DNA from: CAYRVX01 sp964642165
GTDB lineage: Bacteria > Planctomycetota > Phycisphaerae > SM23-33
Direction of reading: 5' to 3'
Assembly: GCA_964642165.1 (NCBI GenBank)
Contig: CAZXOC010000118.1
Coordinates: 1-20,621, forward strand
DNA length: 20,621 nt
Shown here: positions 7,015-15,935 of the stretch, one piece after another
How positions within the stretch are numbered: the stretch's first letter is position 1
How the letters are laid out: each line of letters starts with the position of its first letter
Position numbers and translations under genes: made by a program
The notes under the pieces: model-generated
What the model was told of the DNA's origin: nothing
The model's input: the letters and a program-made list of their open reading frames with translations, nothing else
The model's database searches: none

Positions 7015-7020
7015 TATACT
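7015..7020 (+). promoter_or_regulatory. Candidate -10 element reading into the assembly gap
   Basis: TATACT follows the hairpin directly and would start transcription near 7027, just before the N run. I see no good -35. If real, it serves sequence missing from the assembly or the esterase beyond it. Confidence 0.3.
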
Positions 7021-7038
7021 CTGCGCATCGCGCCGGTT

Positions 7039-7138
7039 NNNNNNNNNNNNNNNNNNNNNNNNNNNNNNNNNNNNNNNNNNNNNNNNNNNNNNNNNNNNNN
7101 NNNNNNNNNNNNNNNNNNNNNNNNNNNNNNNNNNNNNN
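7039..7138. other. Assembly gap, exactly 100 N
   Basis: A run of exactly 100 unknown bases is the usual placeholder for a scaffold gap of unknown size, so genes may be missing between the reductase and the esterase. Confidence 0.95.
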
Positions 7139-7200
7139 GGTGAGGGCCACGCCTCGGCCCGGGGGGGCGAAACGGTCTTCTCCCGGAGGACGGGAAGCGG

Positions 7201-7206
7201 TATCCT
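7201..7206 (+). promoter_or_regulatory. Candidate -10 element for the esterase gene
   Basis: TATCCT lies 36 nt before the ATG at 7243 in GC-rich sequence. The best -35 at 17-nt spacing, TTCTCC (7178-7183), is weak. Confidence 0.3.
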
Positions 7207-7242
7207 GGGCTGGCGCGGTGGGGGCGGTGGAGAGAGACGGCG

Positions 7243-8022
7243 ATGAAGGCTTCTCGAACAACCTGGCTCGTGGTGCTGGCGGCGCTGGGCGGCTGTGCCG
7301 TCCCGCAGGCACAGAACACGCCCGTTCCGCAGAGGCACGAGAGAGATGCGGCCACCGGACGGGCCTACTACATCTACGTGCCCAGCACCTACGACTACGA
7401 GAGCCACAGCAAGCCGCACCCGCTGATCGTCAGTTGTCACGGCACGCCGCCGTACGACGTGGCCGAGCACCACATCCGCGAGTGGAAGATGCTCGGGGAG
7501 CGCTACGGGTGCATCGTGGTGGCCCCGGAGCTGATCGCGACGGACGGGCTGATCGGCGACGGCCCGATCGTCGGCATGCTCGACGACGAGAAGTTCATCC
7601 TGAGCCTGATCAGTCGGCTGGGCTACCGTTTCAACATCGACCGGGCCAACATCATGATCACGGGCTTCTCCGGCGGGGGCTTCCCCACGTACTGGGTGGG
7701 CCTGCGGCACCCGGACATCTTCTCGGCGGTCGTCGCGCGAAGCAGCAACTTCGGCGAGCACAACCTCGACGGGTGGTTTCCGCGGGAGGCCGTCACCCAG
7801 AACGTGATGATCTACTACGGCGAGAACGACCCGGGGGCCATCCGCGGGCAGTCCGAGGCGGGCATCAAGTTCCTCCAGTCCCGGGGCTTCCAGGTCGAGA
7901 GGAAGATCATTCCGGGGATCGGACACGAGCGGCGCCCGGAGGTGGCCATGGAGTTCTTCCACCGGCACTGGCAGGTTCCCAAGCCGACGCAGCCGCCGAG
8001 GTCGACGCGCCGGACTCCGTGA
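7243..8022 (+). CDS. Lipoprotein alpha/beta hydrolase, PHB-depolymerase/acetyl-xylan-esterase-like
   Basis: A 259-residue secreted hydrolase. The N terminus is a lipoprotein signal peptide with lipobox LGGC, cleaved before C18, so the enzyme should be membrane-anchored. The fold is alpha/beta hydrolase: YYIYVPSTYD then PLIVSCHG (oxyanion-hole region), nucleophile elbow GFSGG with S143, the acid D196 in YGENDPG, and H228 in GIGHERR. This triad order and spacing match the short esterases related to LpqC and PHB depolymerases, which cleave polyester or acyl-ester side chains of polysaccharides; the actual substrate cannot be read from sequence. The ATG at 7243 has GGAGAG (7229-7234) 8 nt upstream. 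The last ~15 residues (PTQPPRSTRRTP region) are an unstructured basic tail. It is not obviously in an operon: an assembly gap lies upstream and about 245 bp of non-coding DNA downstream. Confidence 0.84.
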   Translation: MKASRTTWLVVLAALGGCAVPQAQNTPVPQRHERDAATGRAYYIYVPSTYDYESHSKPHPLIVSCHGTPPYDVAEHHIREWKMLGERYGCIVVAPELIATDGLIGDGPIVGMLDDEKFILSLISRLGYRFNIDRANIMITGFSGGGFPTYWVGLRHPDIFSAVVARSSNFGEHNLDGWFPREAVTQNVMIYYGENDPGAIRGQSEAGIKFLQSRGFQVERKIIPGIGHERRPEVAMEFFHRHWQVPKPTQPPRSTRRTP

Positions 8023-8209
8023 GCGGTGCGGCCGGGCCTCGGCGCCGCTCGGGGCCTGCCAAAGAAGCAGTCTCCGGCGTCGGCGCGACCGGTTCCGGCA
8101 GGCTCACGGAAGGGGGCCCGGGCCGAGGCTATATTTAAGTCCATTTCCAAGCGGGCGTTAAGCTTCCTGGCACTTCGATTGCAATCCGCAGAACGAGCGC
8201 GCGGTGCCG

Positions 8210-8231
8210 CGGCGCGCTGCGCAGCGCGCCG
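8210..8231. promoter_or_regulatory. Perfect 22-bp palindrome upstream of the receiver-like gene
   Basis: The half-site CGGCGCGCTGC (8210-8220) is followed at once by its exact complement (8221-8231), with no spacer. It lies 36 nt before the predicted ATG at 8267. It could be an operator for a dimeric regulator or, as RNA, an 8-bp hairpin with a UGCGCA loop in the leader. The GC-rich background raises the chance of coincidence, but 11 perfect pairs is notable. An AT-rich patch with TATATT (8130-8135) just upstream may hold the promoter. Confidence 0.45.
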
Positions 8232-8266
8232 GGTGGGTTCGTCTCTTCCGGCAAGGGCTCGCGGAG

Positions 8267-8692
8267 ATGGTCGCAGCACGGATTCATGAACGGCTGCCTT
8301 TCAGCCTTGCCGTGACCGGCGAGGCCGAGTCCTGGCTGCCTGCGCTGGAGCTCATCATCAGCTCCAGGTACCTGTGTCCCCGCCGCGTCCACGGCGACCA
8401 GGAGTTGCTGGAGATGGTCGAGCTGGGTGCCGTCGACGCGGCGGTTCTGGACGACTCGGCCGAATGGGAGCTGGACGTGCTGCAACTGCTTCGGATGATC
8501 CGCCGGCTCGACGCGGTGCTGCCGGTGGTGGTGGTCACGGGGCGGCGGGACCGTCACTGGCTTCAGGACGCGCTGCGTCTGGCGGCCTTCAGCGTGGTGA
8601 CCCGCCCGCTGGAGCTGGAGGAGCTGCTGCGCCAGATCGAGCGGATGATGCGGCGGCTGGACGACATGCTTCGCGGCGGCCCCGGCCTGTGA
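8267..8692 (+). CDS. Degenerate response-regulator receiver-like protein
   Basis: A 141-residue single-domain protein resembling a CheY-type receiver in its second half: DAAVLDDSAEW with D62 (or D63) at the phospho-acceptor strand, then LQLLRMIRRLD, LPVVVVTG with T91 at the conserved Thr/Ser position, and VVTRPLELEELLRQIERMM at the C terminus. The conserved Lys of the KP motif is replaced by Arg (R113-P114), and the N-terminal acidic pair that holds Mg2+ is not apparent. It may be a pseudo-receiver that acts without phosphorylation. No output domain is present. ATG at 8267 gives a receiver of normal size; AAGGG at 8253-8257 is a weak ribosome-binding site. An upstream in-frame ATG at 8204 would add a basic, low-complexity stretch. 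It lies 92 nt ahead of groES on the same strand and could be cotranscribed with it. It is otherwise hypothetical. Confidence 0.65.
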   Translation: MVAARIHERLPFSLAVTGEAESWLPALELIISSRYLCPRRVHGDQELLEMVELGAVDAAVLDDSAEWELDVLQLLRMIRRLDAVLPVVVVTGRRDRHWLQDALRLAAFSVVTRPLELEELLRQIERMMRRLDDMLRGGPGL

Positions 8693-8784
8693 GGACGGTG
8701 CGCCCGGCCCGGGCGCCCTCGCGGGCGGCTCCGGGGTTTTCTGTTCACAAGAACTGGCAAAGGAAAGGGTAAGGAGCAAGACAG

Positions 8785-9087
8785 ATGGCCAAAGCTGCAC
8801 CGAAGATCCGCCCGTTGGGCGGAAAGGTCCTCATTCAGCGCCTGGAGGCGGAAGAGACGACCCGCGGGGGCATCGTGCTGCCGGACACCGCCAAGGAGAA
8901 GCCCCAGAAGGGCACGGTGCTGGCGCTGGGGGACGGCAAGCTGCTGGACGACGGCACCCGCGCCGACTTCCAGGTCCACAAGGGCGACAAGGTCCTCTTC
9001 GCCAGCTACGCCGGCACCGAGATCAAGGTCGAGGGCAAGGAATACATGCTGATGGACGAGTCGGACGTCCTGGCGATCCTGGACTAG
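8785..9087 (+). CDS. groES: Co-chaperonin GroES
   Basis: A 100-residue GroES (Cpn10), the heptameric lid that caps the GroEL chamber during ATP-driven folding of cytosolic proteins. It has the family landmarks in order: IRPLGGKVLIQRLEAEE, the mobile loop with the RGGIVLPD motif that docks on GroEL, KPQKGTVLALG, then GDKVLFASYAGTEIKVEGKEYMLMDESDVLAIL. Length is normal. The ATG at 8785 has AAGGAG (8771-8776) 8 nt upstream. groEL follows after 94 nt. No CIRCE element (the HrcA operator, TTAGCACTC inverted repeat) is seen in the 92 nt upstream or further back to the esterase gene, so control by HrcA is not supported here. Confidence 0.97.
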   Translation: MAKAAPKIRPLGGKVLIQRLEAEETTRGGIVLPDTAKEKPQKGTVLALGDGKLLDDGTRADFQVHKGDKVLFASYAGTEIKVEGKEYMLMDESDVLAILD

Positions 9088-9109
9088 GGCGACCGGCTCG
9101 ACCGGGAAG

Positions 9110-9124
9110 GCCGCCGCGGGCGGC
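9110..9124 (+). other. Intercistronic hairpin between groES and groEL
   Basis: GCCGCC (9110-9115) pairs with GGCGGC (9119-9124) around GCG. There is no T-tract. It may tune mRNA stability or read-through; in this GC-rich DNA it could also be chance. Confidence 0.25.
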
Positions 9125-9181
9125 GGCGGACGCAGCGAACCCCACGGCAACCCCATGGAAGCCGCTTAGGAGCAAGTAGAG

Positions 9182-10623
<1,442 letters not shown>

Positions 10624-10632
10624 TGCGATGGC

Positions 10633-10655
10633 CGGTTCGCCCCGCGAGCGAACCG
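10633..10655 (+). terminator. First hairpin after groEL
   Basis: CGGTTCGC (10633-10640) pairs perfectly with GCGAACCG (10648-10655) around a 7-nt loop, 9 nt past the groEL stop. It has no T-tract and sits just before the main terminator. Confidence 0.5.
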
Positions 10656-10677
10656 ACAAGCCACCCGACCGGAAGGA

Positions 10678-10716
10678 CGGCGGCCCGCAGTCGATGCGGG
10701 TCGCCGCCCTTTTTTT
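10678..10716 (+). terminator. Intrinsic terminator of groES-groEL
   Basis: A 12-bp stem (10678-10689 with 10695-10706, one G-U pair), a 5-nt loop GTCGA, then CCC and seven T (10710-10716). This is the clearest Rho-independent terminator in the window. Confidence 0.92.
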
Positions 10717-10829
10717 GCCTCGCCGCGGGATGCATCGTACCTTGCTTCCAGTGACGGCGCGCCGGACAGCTCGCCCGGGCGCGCCGGATGGGCAACGCGC
10801 CTCAGCGGCGACAGGACCGCGGTGAGCCA

Positions 10830-12104
10830 ATGAACGAATCCCCTCATCCCGAGAAGACCCCCGTCTTGGTCAAGCCCTCCGACGACAGCTTCGGACTGTG
10901 GCTCCACGAGGAAGCGAAGACCGCGGCGCCCCGGCGCCCGGTCGCCCCCGAACCGCAGGGCGCCGCACCGCAGACGGCTCCTGCCGGCCCCGACGTGCCC
11001 GCGCTGCGGGCCTTCCGGGCCGGGCAGGTCCCCCTGGGCTCGATGGCCCTCGTGCCGGGGCCCGGCGACGAGACGGATGCCCGGAACGCGGCGGCTACAC
11101 GCAAGCTGCGGTGGACCCGCTTCCGCCCGCTCGACACCCCCGCCGCCGTGACGGTCGCCTTGCTGGCCGGGCTCGTCGTCGCCGGCGGCTACGCCCTTCG
11201 CTTCGACCTGCGCAAGCTGGAAGGCCTCTACGGCATCCAGATGCACAACAAGGTCATCCGGGAGCACAACCAGTCGCGCAACATCCTCATCCGCCACCTG
11301 CTCAAGGCGCGTGGCGGGCAGGTGGCCCCGCTGGCCGGCTACGACGGGTGGACCGGCCGGCAGCCCAAGCAGACCGTGGTCGTGGTCACGACGCCCGACG
11401 GCCGCTCCGTCATCCAGACGATGTCCGCGGCGGCCGCCCCGACGTCGCCCTCGGACGAGGCCGCCGCCGGTCCGGACGCCGACGCCGGCGAGGCCACGCG
11501 GCGCTGGACGCCGCCACCCCTGCTGGCCGGCTACGACGACATGCGGTTCGAGGCGCTCGAGACGATCGGCAGTCGCCTGCCCATCATCCTGGGCTACGTC
11601 TGCGCGATGGCGGCGCTGGTCGTGTGGTGCACGCTGGCCTACCGCAACCTCCCGGCGCTGCACGCGCCGGCCCCGTCGTTCCGCGTGCGAACCGTCCCGC
11701 TGCTGTGGCTCCTGCCGCCGCTCAACCTCTTCCTGCCGTGTGCCGTCATGGGAGAGGTCTGGCACGGCAGCGACCCGCGCAGGCTGCGCCGCCACGCCGG
11801 CCTGCGCCTGCCCGTCGTCGGCTTCTGGTGGCCGCTGATCCTGACGGCGCTGACCCTGGCGGCCATGTCCGTCTACCGGATGTCGTCCGCCATCGGGATC
11901 GACACGATGGTCGTCGCCGGGCGCACCGCCCTGTACGCGGACCTGACAGCCGTCGTCGTGGGCATGATCACCATGGCGGTCATTGCCTTGGCCACGTGGA
12001 ACCAGAGCCGTCGCATCAGGCTGCTGCCCTCTCGTCGGGTGGCGTCCGGCGAAGCGTGGCGAAGCCACGATCCCGCCGGACCCCCGGTCGGCGCGGAGTC
12101 CTGA
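10830..12104 (+). CDS. DUF4328-like multi-pass membrane protein
   Basis: A 424-residue protein of unknown function. Residues 1 to about 100 are a polar, Pro/Ala-rich cytoplasmic segment. A first helix lies at about 104-125, followed by an extracytoplasmic or linker region of ~120 residues containing HNKVIREHNQSRN and a Pro/Ala-rich stretch. Four more helices follow (about 250-272, 288-305, 330-350 and 368-390). The region LLWLLPPLNLFLPCAVMGEVW, then WHGSDP and GFWWPLIL matches the DUF4328 pattern, in which a Pro-x-x-Asn-Leu-x-x-Pro helix precedes an ELW-like motif and a WW helix. DUF4328 proteins have no established role. The start is uncertain: ATG at 10830 has GGTGAG only 3 nt upstream and AGGA 13 nt upstream; ATG at 10788 is an in-frame alternative. 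It converges on eboE and shares a hairpin with it. Confidence 0.72.
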   Translation: MNESPHPEKTPVLVKPSDDSFGLWLHEEAKTAAPRRPVAPEPQGAAPQTAPAGPDVPALRAFRAGQVPLGSMALVPGPGDETDARNAAATRKLRWTRFRPLDTPAAVTVALLAGLVVAGGYALRFDLRKLEGLYGIQMHNKVIREHNQSRNILIRHLLKARGGQVAPLAGYDGWTGRQPKQTVVVVTTPDGRSVIQTMSAAAAPTSPSDEAAAGPDADAGEATRRWTPPPLLAGYDDMRFEALETIGSRLPIILGYVCAMAALVVWCTLAYRNLPALHAPAPSFRVRTVPLLWLLPPLNLFLPCAVMGEVWHGSDPRRLRRHAGLRLPVVGFWWPLILTALTLAAMSVYRMSSAIGIDTMVVAGRTALYADLTAVVVGMITMAVIALATWNQSRRIRLLPSRRVASGEAWRSHDPAGPPVGAES

Positions 12105-12127
12105 GCGGGGGCGCTCGCCCGGCTCAG
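12101..12127. terminator. Candidate bidirectional terminator between convergent genes
   Basis: CTGAGC (12101-12106) pairs with GCTCAG (12122-12127), with an inner GGG/CCC extension after one mismatch. The hairpin contains the stop codons of both the DUF4328-like gene and eboE. There is no T-tract. Confidence 0.4.
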
Positions 12128-13302
12128 ACGCTCGCCATCGCGCGCGCCAGGACCCACTCGTACTCCCGGCGGATGCTCTCGGCCACGTCGGCCGCGCGGA
12201 GGGCGTCGGGAAGCACGTCGAACGTGTAGGTCTCGATCTCCAGGTGCTCGGTCGGTGCCGACGACGGCGAGGCGATCCGCCGCCAGAACCCCTCGTCCAG
12301 CATCGCGGCGGTCGAGCCCAAGCCGCCCGCCTCCGTGAAGAACAGCGGCACGTGGAAGTGCACGCGCAGCTCGGCGCGCGCCGCGTCGGCGCGCCGGCCC
12401 GCGGCGATCGCCTCGGGCAGGTCCGGGAAGCTCTCGATCTGCCCGTCCGCCCGGCGGAGCTTGACCTGGTGGAGATAGACGGCGTCGGCGAAGTCTCCCA
12501 GGCGCCGCAGCGCCGCGGCCGTCGGACGAAGGCGAAGCGCCGCCGAGAGCTGGATCTTCCCCACCCGCACCTGCGCCGACGCCAGCGCCTCCAGCGACGC
12601 GCCGAGGTCCTCGAACGCCACGGCCGCGTGCGCCGTGTCGAGACAGACGCCGACGTGGCGACGCAGCGTCTCGCCCGCCACCTCGGCGCCGTCGGGCAGC
12701 GCCCGCGCCAGGAAGTCGATCGCCTCGCCCGTGCGCTCGACGTAGCAGTCCGGCTCGGGCTCCAGGGCTACGCAGATGTCCGCCCCGGTGTCGCGGCGGA
12801 CCTTCGCCGCGTGGGCGGCCGTCTGGCCCAGCATCCGGGCTGCCTGCCGGAGGTCCCGGGTCCCTCGGATCCACGGCCGGTACGCCACGGGCACGGTGCT
12901 GATGCTGCCCGGCACGCCCTCGGGAAGGAGGGCGGCGAGGATGTCGATCAGGCCGATCGTGTAGTCCCGCCGCGCCGCCGACCGCCAGTCCGGGCGGTAG
13001 ACGTCTTGCTTGACGGCCGTGCCGTGGAAGGGCCCGTACGGGAAGCCGTTGATGGTGAAGACGTACAGGTCGTTCGCCGCCAGGAAGTCGCGGAACGCCG
13101 CCAGCGCCGCCGGGTCGCCCAGCTCCTGCGCCGCCCGGCGGCTCAGCCGCAGGCCCAGCCCGAACGCCCGGTCCGGCGCGACGGTGCGGCGCACGCGGAG
13201 GGCGTGGTCGCGAACGGCCGCGGCATTCTCCGCCCACGTCTCGCCCGGGTGGATGTTCAGGCAGTACGTCAGGTGCAGGGGGGGGCGGGAAGAGAGCTTC
13301 AT
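12124..13302 (-). CDS. eboE: EboE-like metabolite traffic protein (sugar-isomerase-type TIM barrel)
   Basis: A 392-residue TIM-barrel protein of the xylose-isomerase-like superfamily. The start is diagnostic of EboE: HLTYCLNIHPGETWAE at 10-25, then FGLGLRLS at 47-54 and TINGFPYGPFHG at 83-94. Putative metal or substrate ligands include E181 and E183 (ALEPEPDC), D222 and H225 (CLDTAHAAVAFED), Q251 and H315/H317 (HFHVP). No signal peptide is seen, so it is cytoplasmic. In Nostoc punctiforme, ebo genes are needed for the scytonemin monomer to reach the periplasm; the reaction done by EboE is not known. Its ATG at 13302 overlaps the eboD TGA as ATGA, and it is the last gene of the unit, ending in a hairpin shared with the convergent gene. 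The family call is firm; the transported compound here is unknown. Confidence 0.9.
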   Translation of the reverse strand: MKLSSRPPLHLTYCLNIHPGETWAENAAAVRDHALRVRRTVAPDRAFGLGLRLSRRAAQELGDPAALAAFRDFLAANDLYVFTINGFPYGPFHGTAVKQDVYRPDWRSAARRDYTIGLIDILAALLPEGVPGSISTVPVAYRPWIRGTRDLRQAARMLGQTAAHAAKVRRDTGADICVALEPEPDCYVERTGEAIDFLARALPDGAEVAGETLRRHVGVCLDTAHAAVAFEDLGASLEALASAQVRVGKIQLSAALRLRPTAAALRRLGDFADAVYLHQVKLRRADGQIESFPDLPEAIAAGRRADAARAELRVHFHVPLFFTEAGGLGSTAAMLDEGFWRRIASPSSAPTEHLEIETYTFDVLPDALRAADVAESIRREYEWVLARAMASV

Positions 13303-14522
13303 TCGCCGCCGTCCTCGCCCCGGTGGCCGGCGAGGTGCTCGACCGCCTGCTCGACGAGTTGGGGGTTCACCTGGTGCACTTCGACCTTGCGTCCGAGGCC
13401 GTCCGGCAGCGTCACGTTCAGCGCGCCGCCCAGGTGCTCGCGGAACTGCCTCAGGCCGTCCAGCACCGTCAGCGTCCCGCCGCTGTCTCGTCGCGAGAGC
13501 AGCTCCGACCAGACCGGCAGGCCCGCCGCCGTCAGCCCCGTGAGGATCCGCGCGAAGTCCGCCTCCTCCAGGAGCCCCTGGCGCATCGCGTAGAACGAGT
13601 CCATCGCGATGCCGATGGCCACGGCTTGGCCGTGGCCGATCCGGTAGTCGCTCATTGTCTCGAGCTTGTGGCCGACCCAGTGGCCGAAGTCGAGCGGGCG
13701 GGCCGAGCCCAGCTCGAACGGGTCGCCGCTCGTGCGGATGTGCTCCAGGTGGAGGATCGCGCAGCGGCGGACGCACTGCTCCATGGTTGCCTGGTCGCGT
13801 CGGCGCAGGTCCGCGGCGCGATCGCAGAGCCACTGGAAGAACGGCGCGTCGGCGATGATGGCGACCTTGAAGGCCTCGGCGACGCCCCCGAGCCAGTCGC
13901 GGTCGGCCAGCGTCCGGAGGAACTCGAAGTCGTTCAGCACGGCGAACGGCGGGGCGAACGTGCCGACGAAATTCTTCTGCCCGTGCTCGTCCATCCCGTT
14001 CTTGACGCCCACGCCCGCGTCGTTCTGCGCGATCGTCGTGGTCGGCACGCGGACGAGCCGCATCCCTCGATGCACCAGCGACGCGGCGAAGCCCACCATG
14101 TCGAGCACGGCCCCGCCGCCGAGGACGACCACGAAGCTCTGGCGGTCGAGATGCAGGTTGCCCAAGGCCGTCATGACGTCCCGAACGACCGCCCAGCCGT
14201 TCTTCGCCCCCTCGCCGCCGGGCGTGACCTGCGGGGGGGCGGCCAACTCCAGCTCCTTCGGCCGCTCGTGGAAGTACTCCTTGATGCGCTCCATCACGTC
14301 CGGCTGGGCCGCGGCGAGCCCGCCGTCCACGTAGGCAATCGCGCGGTGGCGGCGGTCCTCGCCCAGCCGGTTCATCGCGCCGGCCAGCAGCGGATTGCCC
14401 GCCGACAACACGTGGTGAGTGAAGTGGACGGGGTAGTCGAACGGCACGGAGATCCGCTGATGGTAGGCCTCGGCCGTCGGCTCGTCGCCCGCGGCCGCGC
14501 CCGACTGCTCGGGGGGGCTCAT
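13299..14522 (-). CDS. eboD: EboD-like 3-dehydroquinate synthase family protein
   Basis: A 407-residue member of the dehydroquinate synthase-like sugar-phosphate cyclase fold. NAD-binding GGGAVLDMVGFAAS starts at 135, followed by VPTTTIAQNDAGVGVKNG at 159-176. The metal ligands of DHQ synthase are all present: E216 (AEAFK), H281 (DFGHWVGH) and H297 (IGHGQAVAIG), and K219 is also kept. It is therefore likely an active cyclase on a sugar phosphate, but the product need not be 3-dehydroquinate: cyclases of this family also make 2-epi-valiolone-type and demethyl-4-deoxygadusol compounds. An N-terminal extension of ~20 residues is low-complexity. ATG at 14522 overlaps the eboF TGA (ATGA), and the TGA overlaps the eboE ATG in the same way, so the three are translationally coupled. 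It is not part of a shikimate operon here. Assignment to EboD rests on family plus gene neighbourhood. Confidence 0.9.
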   Translation of the reverse strand: MSPPEQSGAAAGDEPTAEAYHQRISVPFDYPVHFTHHVLSAGNPLLAGAMNRLGEDRRHRAIAYVDGGLAAAQPDVMERIKEYFHERPKELELAAPPQVTPGGEGAKNGWAVVRDVMTALGNLHLDRQSFVVVLGGGAVLDMVGFAASLVHRGMRLVRVPTTTIAQNDAGVGVKNGMDEHGQKNFVGTFAPPFAVLNDFEFLRTLADRDWLGGVAEAFKVAIIADAPFFQWLCDRAADLRRRDQATMEQCVRRCAILHLEHIRTSGDPFELGSARPLDFGHWVGHKLETMSDYRIGHGQAVAIGIAMDSFYAMRQGLLEEADFARILTGLTAAGLPVWSELLSRRDSGGTLTVLDGLRQFREHLGGALNVTLPDGLGRKVEVHQVNPQLVEQAVEHLAGHRGEDGGE

Positions 14523-15823
14523 TCCTCTTCATCCAGCATGTGCTTCACCGTGGCGGCAAGGTCCAGCAGCGTCGCCGGAGCCGGATCGAGTTCGACGGTC
14601 GACGCCCACGCGACGCGGCGGCCGCTCCCCGCGCGGCCGTGCGTGCCCCGGACCCTCGACGTGTCCAGGCTGACGCTCATGGGGGGCCAGCCGAAGAACA
14701 GCTCGCATGGATCGTAGCCCGGCTTGTTGTGGATGTCCACGTGCCGGGCGTAGTCAGGCGCCTCGCGTTTCTGCGTCCACCACGGGTAGGCCAGCCAGGA
14801 GCCCTCCTCGGCCACCAGCATCAGCTCGCCGGCGTTGGGGTGACGGACCCCCCGGGCGGCTATCTCCTCGGCGTCCAACACCTCCGCGACGCCGGGCGCC
14901 TCCCGCAGCACGCGCCGGGCCGCGCCCACGTCGCCGGGCTCGCGGACGTAGACGTGGGCCACCTCGTGGTCGACCAGGGCGAAGGCCCGGCTCTCGTGGA
15001 GGTCGGCGTAGAGCATGCCGCGGACCGGGCGGGCCCGCAGCAGGCCCGACTCAAGGAGCGCAAGGTTCGGCAATGAGGCTGGTTGAGTCACCTCCGCCAT
15101 GGCGTAGTCGCCGAAGACGATCACCTCGTAGCCGCGCTGCCGCGCCGCCGACAGGACGTGGTCGATCTGCCCGGCAAGCGAAGCGAGCGCGGCGGCGGCC
15201 TTCCGGCCGTCCGGACCGTGCCGCTGGAGGTCGTAGTCCAGCGTGGGCAGGTAGGCCAGCAGGACGTCCGGGGCGAGCTGCTCGTCGCCGAGGATGAGCC
15301 GGATCGCCTCGGAGATCCACGTTCCCGCGCTGTCGCCGGCCAACGGCCCCCAGTACGTCCGCAGCTTGAAGGGGCGCATCGGGCCCGTCCGGCAGAGGCG
15401 GGCGTGGAGGTCGTCGGGCCGTCCGTAGCAGTCCTCGATCATCCCCCCGTGGTGCTTGTGGATCGGCGCGGGGGTCAGCAGCAGGTCGACGGCCTCGCCC
15501 ATCGACTGCTGGAAGAAGAGCATGCCGACCGTCCCGCCTCGGCGGCGCAAGGGCGACCAGATCCGCTCGCCGGCCACCAGCCTGGCCGACTGCTCCCAGA
15601 ACGTTACCTTGCGCAAATCTCGGTGGAAAAGGCCGTTGGAGATCATGCCGTGGACGGCGGGCGCCCCGGCCGTCCGGAAGCTCGCCTGGACCGTGCACGT
15701 GACGGCTGGGAAGACCGTTTCGGCCGGCTGGAACGTCAGCCCCGCCATCTCCTGGAGACCGTGCCGCCGGAGCAGGTCGTAGCCCAGCGCCGCGGCCTCG
15801 ATGATCAGCAGCTTGCTCGACAT
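14519..15823 (-). CDS. eboF: EboF-like alkaline-phosphatase-superfamily phosphodiesterase/pyrophosphatase
   Basis: A 434-residue protein of the alkaline phosphatase/NPP superfamily. T42 in FPAVTCTVQAS aligns with the catalytic Thr of NPP enzymes, and TAGAPAVHGMISNG at 51-64 matches the following loop. YLPTLDYDLQRHGPD at 191-205 corresponds to the NPP motif PDxxGHxxGP and supplies D196 and D198; HNKPGYDPCELFFGWPP near the C terminus is another conserved metal-loop. One classical ligand looks changed: the usual S-D-H-G reads GDYA (238-241), with Tyr for His. EboF-type proteins may share this, so activity cannot be judged. No signal peptide is seen. The gene starts at ATG 15823 after a 112-nt gap from eboC, with no clear Shine-Dalgarno sequence and TAGACT (15839-15834) as a possible internal -10. 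It ends by ATGA overlap with eboD. Confidence 0.86.
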   Translation of the reverse strand: MSSKLLIIEAAALGYDLLRRHGLQEMAGLTFQPAETVFPAVTCTVQASFRTAGAPAVHGMISNGLFHRDLRKVTFWEQSARLVAGERIWSPLRRRGGTVGMLFFQQSMGEAVDLLLTPAPIHKHHGGMIEDCYGRPDDLHARLCRTGPMRPFKLRTYWGPLAGDSAGTWISEAIRLILGDEQLAPDVLLAYLPTLDYDLQRHGPDGRKAAAALASLAGQIDHVLSAARQRGYEVIVFGDYAMAEVTQPASLPNLALLESGLLRARPVRGMLYADLHESRAFALVDHEVAHVYVREPGDVGAARRVLREAPGVAEVLDAEEIAARGVRHPNAGELMLVAEEGSWLAYPWWTQKREAPDYARHVDIHNKPGYDPCELFFGWPPMSVSLDTSRVRGTHGRAGSGRRVAWASTVELDPAPATLLDLAATVKHMLDEEE

Positions 15824-15935
15824 CGCGAAACTCAGTCTATTGAACGGCCGACGGCGCCGCAGGGGACGCGCGGGCTACAGATCGCAGCGGCGCGGGCGTC
15901 GCCGGCCTGGGCGGGCGGCTGTTCGATCCGACTTG

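Noticed and set aside
4306..7968. 1220-residue open frame on the minus strand across the 100-N gap
   Set aside because: It runs antisense to the reductase and esterase, has low-complexity Arg/Gly/Asp-rich sequence, and includes unknown bases; it is a high-G+C shadow.
8692..8785. CIRCE/HrcA operator upstream of groES
   Set aside because: No TTAGCACTC-N9-GAGTGCTAA-like inverted repeat is present here or back to the esterase gene.
13323..14717. 464-residue plus-strand open frame opposite eboD
   Set aside because: Antisense shadow; the minus strand encodes intact dehydroquinate-synthase motifs.
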